DNA of 64,000 nt from Ipomoea triloba. Its lineage: Eukaryota > Streptophyta > Magnoliopsida > Solanales > Convolvulaceae. Position 1 is the first letter of the stretch, and the number at the start of each line of letters is the position of its first letter. Both the position numbers and the translations under genes were made by a program. Below are positions 38,105 to 48,934 of the stretch, piece after piece. The stretch is taken from positions 18,252,083 through 18,316,082 of the forward strand of contig NC_044919.1 of the NCBI RefSeq assembly GCF_003576645.1, in the 5' to 3' direction. The notes under the pieces are model-generated. The model saw only the letters and a list, made by a program, of their open reading frames with translations. It had not been told where the DNA came from and did no database searches.

Positions 38105-40536
38105 CTATTTTGTTTTATTCGTTGATGACTATTCTAGGTTTGTTTGGTATTTTCCAATGCGTGCGAAATCTGATTTATACTCAACTTTTGATTGTTTTCG
38201 TGTGCAAGTTGAACGGTTTTTCTCTCGCAAGATAATTTCTATTCAATCTAATCTAGGGGGAGAGTATAAAAAATTTCATACTACTCTTATGTCTTTGGGT
38301 ATTACTCATAGGTAGTCTTGTGCCTATACCCATGAACAAAACGGGGAACGTAGGCATCGTCACATTGTTGAAACTGGTTTGGCCCTCATGGCTCAAGCAT
38401 CTGTTCCTATGCGTTTTTGGGATTATGCGTTTGAAACTACGGTATACTTAATCAATAAAATGCCTACTTCCGTTCTTAATAATGAGAACCCGCATTTTTG
38501 AGTTCACAAGTCGTCTCCCTCATACTCCTTCTTGCGTGTTTTTGGTTGTCTGTGTTTCCCTTTATTGCGTCCCTATAACAAACACAAACTACAGTTTCAT
38601 TTGTCTCCTTGTGTCTTCCTGGGGTATCCTGAGTCATATCGTGGCTATCGTTGTATGGACTTAACTACTAATAAGGTCTTCATCTGTCGCCATGTGCGGT
38701 TCGATGAGTCTGCTTTTCCCTTTTCTAGTGGTGTATCTATGCAGGCTCCTGCTCCAGTCCCTGGTCCCTGGGGTGTAGCGCTTGTGGCTCCTGCTTCGCC
38801 GACTTTATCTCTTGTGCGCCCTATGTCGCCTCCAGCTGCTAGACCCTCTAATGTTGAGGCTTCCCTAGATGCTCCTATTTCTGATAGTTCTCGGACTGTC
38901 ACTGTGGTTCGGGGTCGGCCTGGTCGCCCTCGTGGTCGTCAGCCCCGTCGGGGTTTGCCTCGGTCTCATGCAATGCAATTACGGAGTATGTCTCGTGGTC
39001 CGGTTGCCTTGGTCTCTCAGGTCGTTGTACCTGAACCCACTTGTTTTACGCAAGCTGTGCAGTTTCCTGAGTGGCGTGAGGCCATGGATCTTGAGTTCAA
39101 CGCTCTACTGCAGAACTCCACATTGAAGCTTGTTCCATATGCGCCCGGTATGAATGTTGTTGGGTGCAAGTGGGTTTTTCGAACCAAACGGAAGGCCGAT
39201 GGTTCTATAGAGCGGCACAAGGCTCGTCTGGTCGCGAAGGGGTTTAATCAGGTTGAAGGATAAGATTTTTTTGAGACCTTCAGTCCGGTTGTGAAGCCTA
39301 CTACTGTGCGGCTGCTATTGTTTGTTGTTTTCTTGAGGGGCTAGTCTGTGCGGCAGTTGGACATTCACAATGCGTTTCTCAACGGGAATTTATCTGAGAT
39401 TGTTTATATGCGCCAGCCGCCGGGCTATGAGGATAAGTCTTATCCTACTCATGTGTGTTCATTGTAGCGCTCTTTATATGGTCTGAAATAGGCGCCCCAG
39501 GCCTTATTCACTCGGCTGCATGATTTCTTGGTTTCTGTTGGCTTCTATCCTTCTAAGACTGACGTCTCTCTGTTTATTTGCTCAACTGATGTTGTGCAAC
39601 TTTACTTGCTCGTGTATGTTGACGATATCTTGGTGATGGGCTCGGACTCTGCTCGTGTTGACGATTTGGTGGCTCGTATGGGCCGTGAGTTCAAGGTGCG
39701 TGATATGGGTCGTCCTTCTTTCTTTCTTGGCATTGCGACGGTTCAGCATGGCGATGGTTTGCTTTTGTCTCAGGGGGGCTACATGAACGATATTCTAAAG
39801 CGTGCAGGCATGGTGGACTGCAAGCCTCTTGCCACTCCTGTCTCGTTAGTTCAGCCGTCTGAAGACTCTGTTGTACCGTACGCGGATCCGACTCAGTATA
39901 GGAGCCTTGCGGGTGCCTTGTAGTATCTAACTGTGACTAGGCCTGATTTGGCTTTTGCGGTGAATCGGCTATGTCAGCATATGCATGCTCCTACCACTGT
40001 GCATTGGGGGATGCTTAAACGTGTCCTTCGTTATGTTAAGGGCACTATTCATTATGGTCTCGGTATTTCCAGGTCTCAATCGTTTGATCTTCATTCGTTC
40101 TCTGATTCGGATTGGGCTGGTGACCCGGGGACTGTAAGTCCACCAGTGGTTTTGTTGTTTTCCTCGGTGTTAATCTTGTTTATTGGACGTGTCGCAAGCA
40201 GCGCACTGTGGCTCGTTCTTCTATTGAAGCTGAGTATAAGGCCCTCGCCGATGTTTCTGTTGAGGTGACGTGGTTGGTCTCTCTCTTGCGTGAGCTTGGT
40301 TTGCCTCTCCAGTCTACTCCCAAGCTCTGGTGTGATAACTTGGGGGCAACCTATCTTTGTGCGAATCCAGTTTTTCATGCTAGGACGAAGCACGTGGAAA
40401 TCGACTATCACTTTGTGCGTGATAAGGTCTCTAAGAATGAGGTCTAGGTGAATTTCATTTCTACCAAAGATCAGCTGGCTGACATTTTTACCAAGGGACT
40501 CTCTGGCGTTCGTTTCTCCCATCTTCGTGGCAAGCT
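38105..40536 (+). pseudogene. Copia 1 integrase, RT and RNase H region
   Basis: The integrase core (FVDDYSRFVWYFP, then SNLGGEYK) is followed by RT with the catalytic YVDD at 39614-39625 and RNase H (SDSDWAGDP near 40100-40125; [13 protein letters not shown] near 40223). Stops include TAG at 38313, 39342, 39465, 39489, 39921 and 40445, TGA near 38500, and TAA near 39260. There is a frameshift near 40125. The frame ends at HLRGKLAV near 40540, where the inverted segment begins. Confidence 0.88.
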
Positions 40537-40971
40537 CGCTGTGCGACCAACCGCGAGGTACATGACCTCCTCAGATAGAGAGGAGATCAGGAGCGAGAGA
40601 AGAGCTTGATCCTGTCTTCTCCACGCAGCCTGCAACGCCACCAGGGAAGCAGTAGCCACCGCTGCATCACCAGCCGGAGAAAGCGAAGCTTCTGGACAGG
40701 GAAGAGTGCCGTCGATGTAGCCCAGCAAACCTTGTCCACAGAGGAAGGGTAGCAGTTGCGTCCTCCAAAAAAGATAATTGTGGTTTGTCAACTTAATGGA
40801 AACATAGTGATGAGCAATGGCAAGAGAATTTCCGACGACGACGGGTGGAGGTTGAGAGACGACGGTCTCGGTGTGCTCCGAAGAGACGCCAACAGACCCA
40901 GCATCGTCGCGTACGACGACTATGAGCGAACGGAATGAGCGGAAGAGATTGACAGAACCCGGTAACTGATA
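40537..40971 (-). repeat. Inverted copy of copia leader and gag start
   Basis: The reverse complement starts TGGTATCAGTTACCGGGTTC (the primer-binding-site region) and follows 36175-36628 to GAGGTCATG, then CTCGCGGTTGGTC. It is about 435 bp and differs at scattered positions: it lacks an 18-bp piece present in the 5' copy (near 36508-36525), and it has CAG where the 5' copy has the stop TAG at 36535. It therefore keeps a gag reading frame on the minus strand (40791-40471). It sits between the end of pol and the 3' LTR. Confidence 0.93.
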
Positions 40972-40981
40972 CCATAGGAGC

Positions 40982-41085
40982 TGTTAGGGCTCTGTTAGTA
41001 TTTGAGTTATAGTTGATTTCTATAGCTAGCTTCATATATCCATTGTATTCACGTTATTCGGATTATGAATACAACATAACCTTCA
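40982..41085 (+). repeat. 3' LTR of copia 1
   Basis: Starts TGTTAGGGCTCTGTTAG and ends ACATAACCTTCA. It is 104 bp, preceded by the inverted segment and GGAGC instead of a clear polypurine tract. Confidence 0.9.
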
Positions 41086-41092
41086 TTATTTG

Positions 41093-41350
41093 TTCCTTTT
41101 CCTCATTTCTTTTGTTTATATTAAGAAGACTTAATTAATTTTTCATTATATATTATATTTATATGTATTTCTAATAAAAATAACTTTGTCTATGTAATAT
41201 GTAAATGATACTCCATACATATAGTAAAATATATTTGTTTTAATATATATATATATATATATATTATTTAATTAAGGAGAGTCAGAAAAGTGCCAATTAA
41301 ATTTAAATAATCTCATTAACTTATTATAAAAAAGTAAAATAAGTGATATC
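41093..41350. other. AT-rich spacer between copia 1 and LINE 2
   Basis: This is probably part of the original upstream region of the LIFEGUARD gene, since the LINE target duplication joins it to 46668 onward. It contains a short (TA)n at 41247-41264. Confidence 0.45.
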
Positions 41351-41542
41351 AAGAAGGGAGAATAAGATAGGCCAAAAAATTCTCTCTCTAGTCTCATCTA
41401 GGGTTTTGGTTCTCTCCTAGGGTTTTCCAGGATTTTCCATCGTTTTTCTTCAACTTCCTCCGGTTTTATCATCGGCCTTTCAGGGTTTCGTTTTGATGGA
41501 AGGTTATTTGCGACGTGGCATTGGGTTTCGTAACTGATCTGC

Positions 41543-42598
41543 ATGGCTTCTCCGACGCAAGTTAACGGTGTGGCGGGGCTAACTGCTCGTTGGGCTGACA
41601 TGGTGTTGGAGGACGAAGAGGAAGCGTTTGAGCCGGTAGGGTTGGCTGGGCAGGTCGAGAGGGAGGGGGAGCACGAGACATGGCTGGTTGTCGGTCGTTT
41701 CTTGACTGCGAGAATGGTGAAATTGGAATATATGAGACAGGTGTTGGCTTCGGTCTGGAAGCCGGCTAAGGGCGTCCAAATCACGGAGCTTCAACCAAAT
41801 TTATTCATGTTTGTTTTCTTTCACGTGACTGACATGCAATATGTGTTGGATGAGGGTCCCTGGTCTTTCGACAATTGCACGCTCGTTTGCAGACAAGTTC
41901 AGGACGGTGTATTGCCCGGCGACGTCAAACTTGATTCGGTTGACATGTGGGTACAACTTCATGATGTTCCCGTCGGCTACACCTCAAGCTTGATCTTGGA
42001 ACAGATAGGGAATTTCCTTGGTTCTTTTGTTAAGAGTGACGAGAGGTTTGCGGGGGCACCTTGGCTGGATTTTTACCGTATTCGGGTGGCAATATCGGTT
42101 GACAAGCCAATTAAACGAAGAATGAAGCTTTTGAAACGCGATAAATCGTGGAGTTGGGTGACCTTTAAGTATGAGCGCTTGCACTGCTTTTGTTTCTTCT
42201 GCGGTATGATGGGGCACACTCACAGGTTCTGTTTAAAAGCAAGGGAGTCGCTAATCCCGGTCGAGCAATACCCGTTTGGGACTGAATTGAGGGCGGGACA
42301 GCGTCGGGGGCCACTGGCGATCGGAGATAGCTGGCTGGTACCGGTCGGAGGATCGCCGCGAGTTGATGGGCGATCGGAAGCTACTACCGGCAGCTATGAC
42401 AGTACGTCGGCGGTCTCGGTTCCGGTAGACCGGCAGGAGGCCGGGGCTGTGGTCACGGCCGTGTCTAAGCGCCGTCGTGAGGGCTCGGGGGGCGGACTGA
42501 GGCGGCAGGGTGGTGCGGGTGGTGATGTGGTCATGGCCGAGGTTTCAAAAAACTTGCATGTGGCGGGTCTTGGTTCCCAGACCCGCCCATCATCATGA
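41543..42598 (+). CDS. LINE ORF1 (DUF4283 and CCHC zinc knuckle)
   Basis: Uninterrupted frame of 351 aa from ATG 41543 to TGA 42596-42598. The N-terminal half (VVGRFLTARMVKLEYMRQVL... GPWSFDNCTLVCRQ) has the shape of the plant DUF4283 domain, an RNA-binding-type fold found in LINE and copia-related gag-like proteins. A CCHC knuckle CFFCGMMGHTHRFC follows near residues 217-230. The C-terminal third is Gly/Arg/Ser-rich and low-complexity. The protein probably packages LINE RNA. The stop codon overlaps the ORF2 start as ATGA (42595-42598). Confidence 0.88.
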   Translation: MASPTQVNGVAGLTARWADMVLEDEEEAFEPVGLAGQVEREGEHETWLVVGRFLTARMVKLEYMRQVLASVWKPAKGVQITELQPNLFMFVFFHVTDMQYVLDEGPWSFDNCTLVCRQVQDGVLPGDVKLDSVDMWVQLHDVPVGYTSSLILEQIGNFLGSFVKSDERFAGAPWLDFYRIRVAISVDKPIKRRMKLLKRDKSWSWVTFKYERLHCFCFFCGMMGHTHRFCLKARESLIPVEQYPFGTELRAGQRRGPLAIGDSWLVPVGGSPRVDGRSEATTGSYDSTSAVSVPVDRQEAGAVVTAVSKRRREGSGGGLRRQGGAGGDVVMAEVSKNLHVAGLGSQTRPSS

Positions 42599-45500
42599 GT
42601 ACCTTGAGCTGGAACTGTCGTGGCTTGGACAATCCACGTACAGTTCGTGAGGTGGTGGACCTTGTGTCCTGTAAGAAGCCCGAGTTTGTTTTTCTTATGG
42701 AAACCAAGGTGACACGGATACATGCAGAGCAGCTCCGTGTCAAGCTTGGTTTTGAAGGTTTGTTTTATGTTGATAGTATTGGATTGAGTGGTGGTATGGC
42801 TCTGTTTTGGAGGAGGAATAACACTGCGAGGTTGTTAAGCTTTTCGAGAAATCATGTGGATTTGGAGGTCACTATTACTGGGGTTGGGGGTTTGGAGGAT
42901 GACGGGTTTCTACGGCTACCCTGAACGGAGTCGGAGGAGTGCGTCTTGGGATCTTTTGCGAACTCTTGCGGGACAATCCACGCTTCCTTAGGTAGTTGTA
43001 GGGGATTTCAATGATCTCCTGTTCCAGCATGAGAAGCGCAGGGTAATCCGCACCCTGATAATCTGCTTCGGGGATTTAGTGAGACTATGGAGGATTGTGG
43101 TTTAGCTCAGTTGCCAATGTAGGGCTATCAGTTTACTTGGGAGAGAGGCCGAGGGACTTTAGAGTGGATGGAGGAGAGGTTGGATAAGGTCCTCGCAGGT
43201 GCAGAGTGGTGTCATACACTTCCGGAGGCAGCTGTGTCTAATATTCCTACCCGTAGTTCTGACCATTCGGCTCTCTTTTTGGGGGTCAAAGGAAATGTCC
43301 GGGCACACCGAAATTGGCGCAGGTCCTTTAAATTTGAGATGGCCTGGGTCTATGATGAGGGCTGCCGAAAGCAGGTGGAGGAGGCGTGGCATGAAGGGAG
43401 ACACGCTGGTCTGATGGATTGCTTACGACTCTGTGGTGATAGGCTCCTTCGCTGGGGTGGTGATCATTTTCAAAAGTTTGGTGAAAAGATTAGTACTCTG
43501 CGGAAGAATCATCTATTACTTAAGGGTCAGTTGGATCCCCACTCTCTCGGTGAATATCAGCGTCTTGAGGCTGAGCTGTGTCAGTTGGAGGCCCAAGAAG
43601 ATGTGTTTTGGAGACAGAGGGCGAAGCAGCATTGGTTACGTGGGGCGGATGCCAATACTGAATTCTTCCACAGGTACGCTTCTGCTCGCAAAAAGAAGAA
43701 CACTCTCACTAGATTAAAGAATGATTTTGATGTGTGGGTTGATGGTGATGATTTGAATGCTGTTGTGTTGACTACTTTCGTAATATATTTGCTTCAAATA
43801 TCTCTCCCTCCAATGTGGATTCTTTTGTTGCTTCTGTTGTTCCCCGCGTCTCTCCCGAGCAGAATGTGGCCCTCTCAAAGCCTTTTGATCAGGAGGAGGT
43901 AAAAACAACTCTGTCCTCCATGTTTCCAGATAAAGCACCAGGCCCAGATGGCATAAACCCTGGGTTCTACCAGCATTACTGGGACGTGGTAGGTACTGAT
44001 GTGTCTTCTTTTGTGTTAAAGTGCCTGAATGAGTGTTCCTTCCCGGATGGCCTGAATGACACTAATGCGGTTCTTATCCCTAAGAAGAACAGGCCTGAGA
44101 AGGTGTCTGACCTGAGACCAATTGCTCTTTGCAATGTGGTTTACAAAATCATGGCCAAGATGATTGCTAACAGGATGAAACTGCTGTTAGGGGATGTAAT
44201 TTCTGATTCACAGAGTGCTTTTATTCCTAATAGGCTCATCACAGATAATATACTCATTGTTGCGGAGGTGGGTCATTATTTGAACAGAAGTGTGGTTTAG
44301 TTTGATGGGGTGCCCTAAAATTGGACATGGCGAAAGCGTATGATCGTATGGAGTGGCCGTTTCTGCGCAAAATGATGCTGGCTTTAGGCTTTTCTGTGGA
44401 CTGGGTGAATTTGGTGATGTTATGTGTCACCACGGTCTCCTACAATTTTTTGGTGAATGGCACAAACCTGGTCAGGTTGTTCCCACACGTGGCATTCGCT
44501 AGGGAGATCCACTATCACCATATTTATTCATTATCTGTGCTGAGGGTCTCTCGCTACTACTCCAGCAGGCTGAAGCTAGGGGAGATTTTCATGGTTGTAG
44601 GGTAGCTAGAGGGGCTCCCCCGGTGTCTCATTTATTCTTTGCAGATGATAGTATCTTGTTCTTCAAAGCGAATGCTCAGGAGGCAGGAACTATCAAGCAG
44701 TGCCTAATTATTATGAGAATATGTTTGGGCAGGCGGTGAACTTCCATAAGTCGAGTGTGTGTTTTAGTAGGAACACATCTGAGATTGACAGAGATATTGT
44801 GGCTACAGTACTGGGGGTGGTTCAAGCCCCTAATTTTGGGAAATATCTAGGTCTCCCATCTTTTGTGGGGAGAGAGAATAGAGCAGTGTTTTCATATATT
44901 GAGGATAAAATTAAGCACAAAATTGGTTCGTGGAGTAAGAAGCTTATTTCACAGGCAGGAAAGGAGGTTCTCCGAGTGTGTCCCAGTCTACGCCCACGTT
45001 CACTATGAGTGTTTTTCTACTTCCTGACTCAATATGTTTATCCATTGAGAGGATCATGAATCGTTATTGGTGGGGAATTGGGAACGAGAAGGGAATACAT
45101 TGGAAGGCGTGGGACAGACTGTGTGTTCCCAAGAAGTTTGGTGGTTTGGGTTTCAAGGATTTGAGGGCTTTTAATCTGGCAATGTTAGGTAAACAGGCCT
45201 GGAGATTCCTTACAAGACCCCAATCATTGGTGGCTCGTATCTATAAAGCCAGGTATTTTCCAAAGACCTCTTTTATTGATGCCACTCTGGGGACTTGCCC
45301 AAGCTACTACTGGAGGAGTGTTATGGCTGCCCATGAGCTGGTTTGTAGTGGAGTCCGAAGAAGAGTGGGTGATGGCAAAGCAACTTTAATCTGGGGCCAC
45401 CCATGGTTACCTGACGAACCTGATCCAATGATCCAGACTTCTATGCCCCAAGAACTTGATGGCTCTTTGGTCTCAGGGTTGCTTGACCCAGCAACTGGTA

Positions 45501-46615
45501 CTTGGGATGAGTCAATTATCCATGATATATTTGATCAGTGTGACGTAGATCGTATTTTGAGAGTATCGGCTGCACCTAATTATGAGGATTCTTGGTTTTG
45601 GTTAGGAGACCCAGTGGCAACTATACTATTAAAGACGGCTACAAACGAATTATTGGAAATTTTGTGAATACCCCGGGTACCTTTGATAAATGGCTACATC
45701 TTTGGAAAATTAAATGCCCTGCGAAATGGAGATGGAGTTTTTGTTTGGAGAACCCTCTCTAATGTTCTTCCTACTACCACTAATTTGATTATAAAAAGAG
45801 TAGATATTGATCCAGCAAGCCCTATGTGTGGTATTTTGCATGAGAATACAATGCACTCACTACTTTTGTGTGAATTTACAACTCTAGTATGGAATGAATC
45901 TTCTTTACATGTTCCTAGTGTGGGAGGGGATGATTTTGGTGAATGGTTTGCTAGTGCATTATGCATGTTAACAGAGGATGATGTTCTCAATATTGTAGCA
46001 CTACTATATCACATATGGAAGGCGAGGAACTCGGCAGTTTGGGAGGGATCGCTGCCACATCCGAGGAGCGTGTGGCGGGCAGCCCGAGCCGCAGTGTTCG
46101 CGTGGCGCCAAGTGCACAACGCAGCGGACCATCATCCACCGCCCCAAGCAGCGCCGAATCCAGAGGTGCACACTGTTGCGCTGCTGTGTTACGTCGACGC
46201 GGGCTATCGGCATCAGACCAAGGAGGCCACGGTGGGAGCACTATTGTTGACGCAGAATGGAGATTTTGTTGCAGCTTTCAACGCCCGTCTACCGCATTGC
46301 TTCTCACCACTTATGGCGGAATCGTTAGCCTGCAAGGAAGCTTTGTCGTGGCTCAAGGATCGTGGCATAAACTCGGTGCATATCTATACGGATTGTTCCA
46401 CTCTCAAGAATTTATTAGTTATGACTAGTACTAGTCTTTTTTCTTATGTTGGCTTTTCCATTGATGCCTCTAGGGCTATTATGTCTTCTTTCATTCGATG
46501 CTCTGTTAGTTTAATTCCTAGAACCACTAATAGAGGGACTCACACGCTTGCAACGTTGACTTTCTCGCAAGTTACTGCTTTGTATTGGGATGCTATCCCC
46601 CTACTCTATTTCTGA
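42595..46615 (+). pseudogene. LINE ORF2 (endonuclease, RT, zinc, RNase H), broken
   Basis: It starts with an APE-type endonuclease (MSTLSWNCRGLDNPRTVREV). The frame is then interrupted near 42922, 42993, 43122, 43770, 44298, 44604, 44980 and 45665. RT motifs FPDKAPGPDGIN, SDSQSAFIPNRLITDN and FADD (near 44648-44660) are present. They are followed by the zf-RVT-type MCGILHENTMHSLLLC near 45826-45873 and RNase H (CYVDAGYRH, MAESLACKEALSWL, IYTDCS). All catalytic landmarks are recognisable but no complete protein can be made. It is collinear with the LINE at 4125-7894. Confidence 0.9.
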
Positions 46616-46667
46616 GTTGATTTAATCAATCCAACAAGTTGGTTTTCAAAAAGAAGGGAGAATAAGA

Positions 46668-46986
46668 GTGAAAATTTTTATCAGAGTGAATAGCATTAAT
46701 CTTTGCCCTTTTCATAATAAAATCAAAACAATGGTCGATAAGTTTGGTAAAATAGGAAAAGGCAGAAACTTCGAAAAGGAAATGACGAAAACGCCCCATA
46801 GAATCCTCCTGTGGTGAAGGGGGCTTTTTCCCTGATCCCTCCTAACGCGTCGTCATCGTCAAGTCAACCACCGAAGCACGTCTCTATCTCCTCCACCGAT
46901 AAAATTCGTTGTCCGCCAATACATACAACAAAGCAGAAAATTGTTCACATCTCGAGAGAGAGAGAGAGTTGAGAGCGAAAGCGAAG
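46668..46986 (+). promoter_or_regulatory. Proximal promoter and 5' UTR of LIFEGUARD gene
   Basis: About 320 bp remain between the LINE target duplication and the ATG at 46987. The leader has a (GA)n run at 46954-46968. No TATA box is obvious. Anything further upstream has been moved 5.3 kb away by the LINE. Confidence 0.5.
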
Positions 46987-48568
46987 ATGTACGGCTTCGA
47001 GCGTGTGAGCAGCAGCTACGATGGCGGAATGAAAGGCGATATCGAGGAGGGGACTCTGTACCCGGGAATTGGTTTCGGCGAGAACCAGCTGCGCTGGGGC
47101 TTCATCCGCAAAGTCTACGGAATTATCTCCGCTCAGATCCTCCTCACCACTCTCGTCGCCGGTGTCACTGTTCTCTATGCTCCCCTCAATGAGGCTCTCA
47201 AGGGAAGTTCTGGCATTCTCCTCTTCTTTGTTTTCCTCCCCTTCCTCCGTAAGCACCCTCTTTCCAATCCTAGATCTTCAATGAATTATCTTCTCTGTAT
47301 GGATATGTGAAATGTATATATGATTCATCACCATTTCTGTATGTGTAAAAATCTCTGGATCCGAATTGAGTCACTAGATCTTATATGATCAACTGTTTTG
47401 GATATGTATAATACATCGCTAATCGTTGCATTTCTTGTAATAGTTTGTGTAGGATTTCATGATGGAACTGAATTTGTTGTTTTTGTATTCTTATTTGCTT
47501 GTGTTATTAAAACCTAAATTTTTTATTCTCATCATTTTCAATCCTAATTCGTACAGTATCTGTGTATTTCATTTTCTCTTTTCTACCAGAACAGACATAC
47601 CTGATTTTATCAATGTTCCTTCATTGTGATTATTTTGACAATTTGTTTTGGTGATGTGGCCAGAATTATAGAATTGTGCTTGATATTGCAAACTTATCTT
47701 CTCTTCTGGATGCATGTATTTGGTTAATTCAATCAATGGAATTACATTTGAGTTTTAGTATTATGATAATTAATGGTTTGGAGTATGGCTTTGATTTTGA
47801 CTTGATTTCGTTTAATTTTGTTATAGACTTATAGTGCTTGAAAATGTAATAATTGATTTATACCATTTATGCAGTTTTGTGGCCTTTGCACGCCTATCAA
47901 CAAAGGCATCCACTGAACTTCATTTTCCTTGGACTTTTCACTGCCTCTCTGAGTTTCCCTGTTGCTGTAAGCTGTGCTAACACAGATGGTAGGAAGTCTT
48001 TTACTAGCCATTCAAGTGATTTGTTTGAGTGCTTGATTGGATTGTCTACCCCTACCCGACGCCCATTCAAGGTCTGGAAACATTCTTTGACATTTGAATG
48101 TGTGATGTTTCAGGTGGGATTGTGCTCGAGGCTCTGATCTTGACATCAGCTGTAGTTTCAGCTTTGACTGGATACACTTTCTGGGCTGCTAAGAAGGGTA
48201 AAGACTTCAACTTTTTGGGACCAATCCTGTTCACCAGCCTTGTCATTCTCATCGTGACTGGCTTCATTCAGGTATTCATCATATTCATATTCCTATTCCA
48301 TCCTGTGTCTTATGCTTCCATTTTTTCTAGTTATATTCATGACCTGTGTAAATCTGCCCAGATGTTCTTCCCTCTTGGATCTGCATCCACTGCTGTCTTG
48401 AGTGCCATTAGTGCTATAATTTTCTCGGGATACATTGTTTATGACACAGACAACTTGATCAAGCGGTTTACATATGATGAATACATCTGGGCATCCGTCA
48501 CTCTCTATCTGGATATCCTAAACCTCTTCCTCACCATTCTGCGGATGCTTAAACAGGCAGAGAACTAA
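46987..48568 (+). CDS. LFG: LIFEGUARD / BAX inhibitor-1-like membrane protein
   Basis: Four exons, 46987-47248, 47875-47988, 48114-48271 and 48362-48568, all GT-AG, encode 246 aa. The protein is a multi-pass membrane protein of the BI-1/TMBIM superfamily, LIFEGUARD branch. Plant members modulate cell death and stress or defence responses, usually at the ER or endomembranes. Hydrophobic spans lie near residues 40-62, 73-92, 104-125, 130-150, 157-180 and 186-206. The family C-terminal signature is intact: YIVYDTDNLIKRFTYDEYI, then SVTLYLDILNLFLTILRML. It includes the acidic residues associated with calcium leak in BI-1 proteins. The length fits plant LFG proteins (about 240-250 aa). Which LFG paralogue it is cannot be decided. 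No lesion was seen. Confidence 0.94.
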
Positions 48569-48925
48569 GTACAATGTATGTGTATTCCACCTGAAACCCA
48601 TCCCCTCCGGATGATGCTTGCTTTTATTCCGTTCTCTTGAGGTAGCAATACAATTGTGTAGATACTATACTATACATGTATCTATATCTTCTATTGCTTA
48701 CTGACAACCCGCCATTGCATTCTGCCCACTTGGATTCCAAGTGTTTTAAATGATGGGGAAGTTGTAAGCCTAAAGTCACTAATAAAGGTAATGTTCCAAA
48801 ATTCTCTTTACATCATTTTTTTAAAATATCAATTGGTATTTCCACCCATTGCTATAATATTTTAAAAATATTTGGATCCATATATTATTATATAAATTAT
48901 AGCATCAAATATTTTATAATGCAAT
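48569..48925 (+). other. LIFEGUARD gene 3' UTR and flank
   Basis: 3' UTR after the stop codon. AATAAAGG at 48781-48788 is a plausible polyadenylation signal about 215 nt after the stop. It is AT-rich afterwards. Confidence 0.5.
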
Positions 48926-48934
48926 TAAAAAGAT

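Larger units (their letters stand above)
36069..41085 (+). mobile_element. Ty1/copia LTR retrotransposon, degenerate (copia 1)
   Basis: Two 104-bp LTRs (36069-36172 and 40982-41085) differ at six positions by eye (about 94% identical). The 7-bp repeat TTATTTG precedes the left LTR (36062-36068) and follows the right one (41086-41092). The primer-binding site TGGTATCAGTTACC starts two bases after the left LTR and resembles the initiator-tRNA-Met type. The order gag, protease, integrase, RT, RNase H is that of copia. The body is broken by stops, frameshifts, a deletion and a nested hAT MITE. The usual 3' end of pol and the polypurine tract are replaced by an inverted copy of the 5' end. Confidence 0.92.
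41368..46650 (+). mobile_element. LINE (L1 type) with both ends and target duplication
   Basis: A perfect 17-bp target duplication AAGAAGGGAGAATAAGA (41351-41367 and 46651-46667) defines a 5283-bp insertion. It carries a 5' UTR, ORF1, ORF2 and the 3' motif GTTGGTTTTCAAA. The A tail is short, and a few A residues are shared with the duplication. ORF1 is open, while ORF2 has several stops and frameshifts. A 5' end this complete with a clean duplication suggests one full-length reverse-transcription event. Confidence 0.92.
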
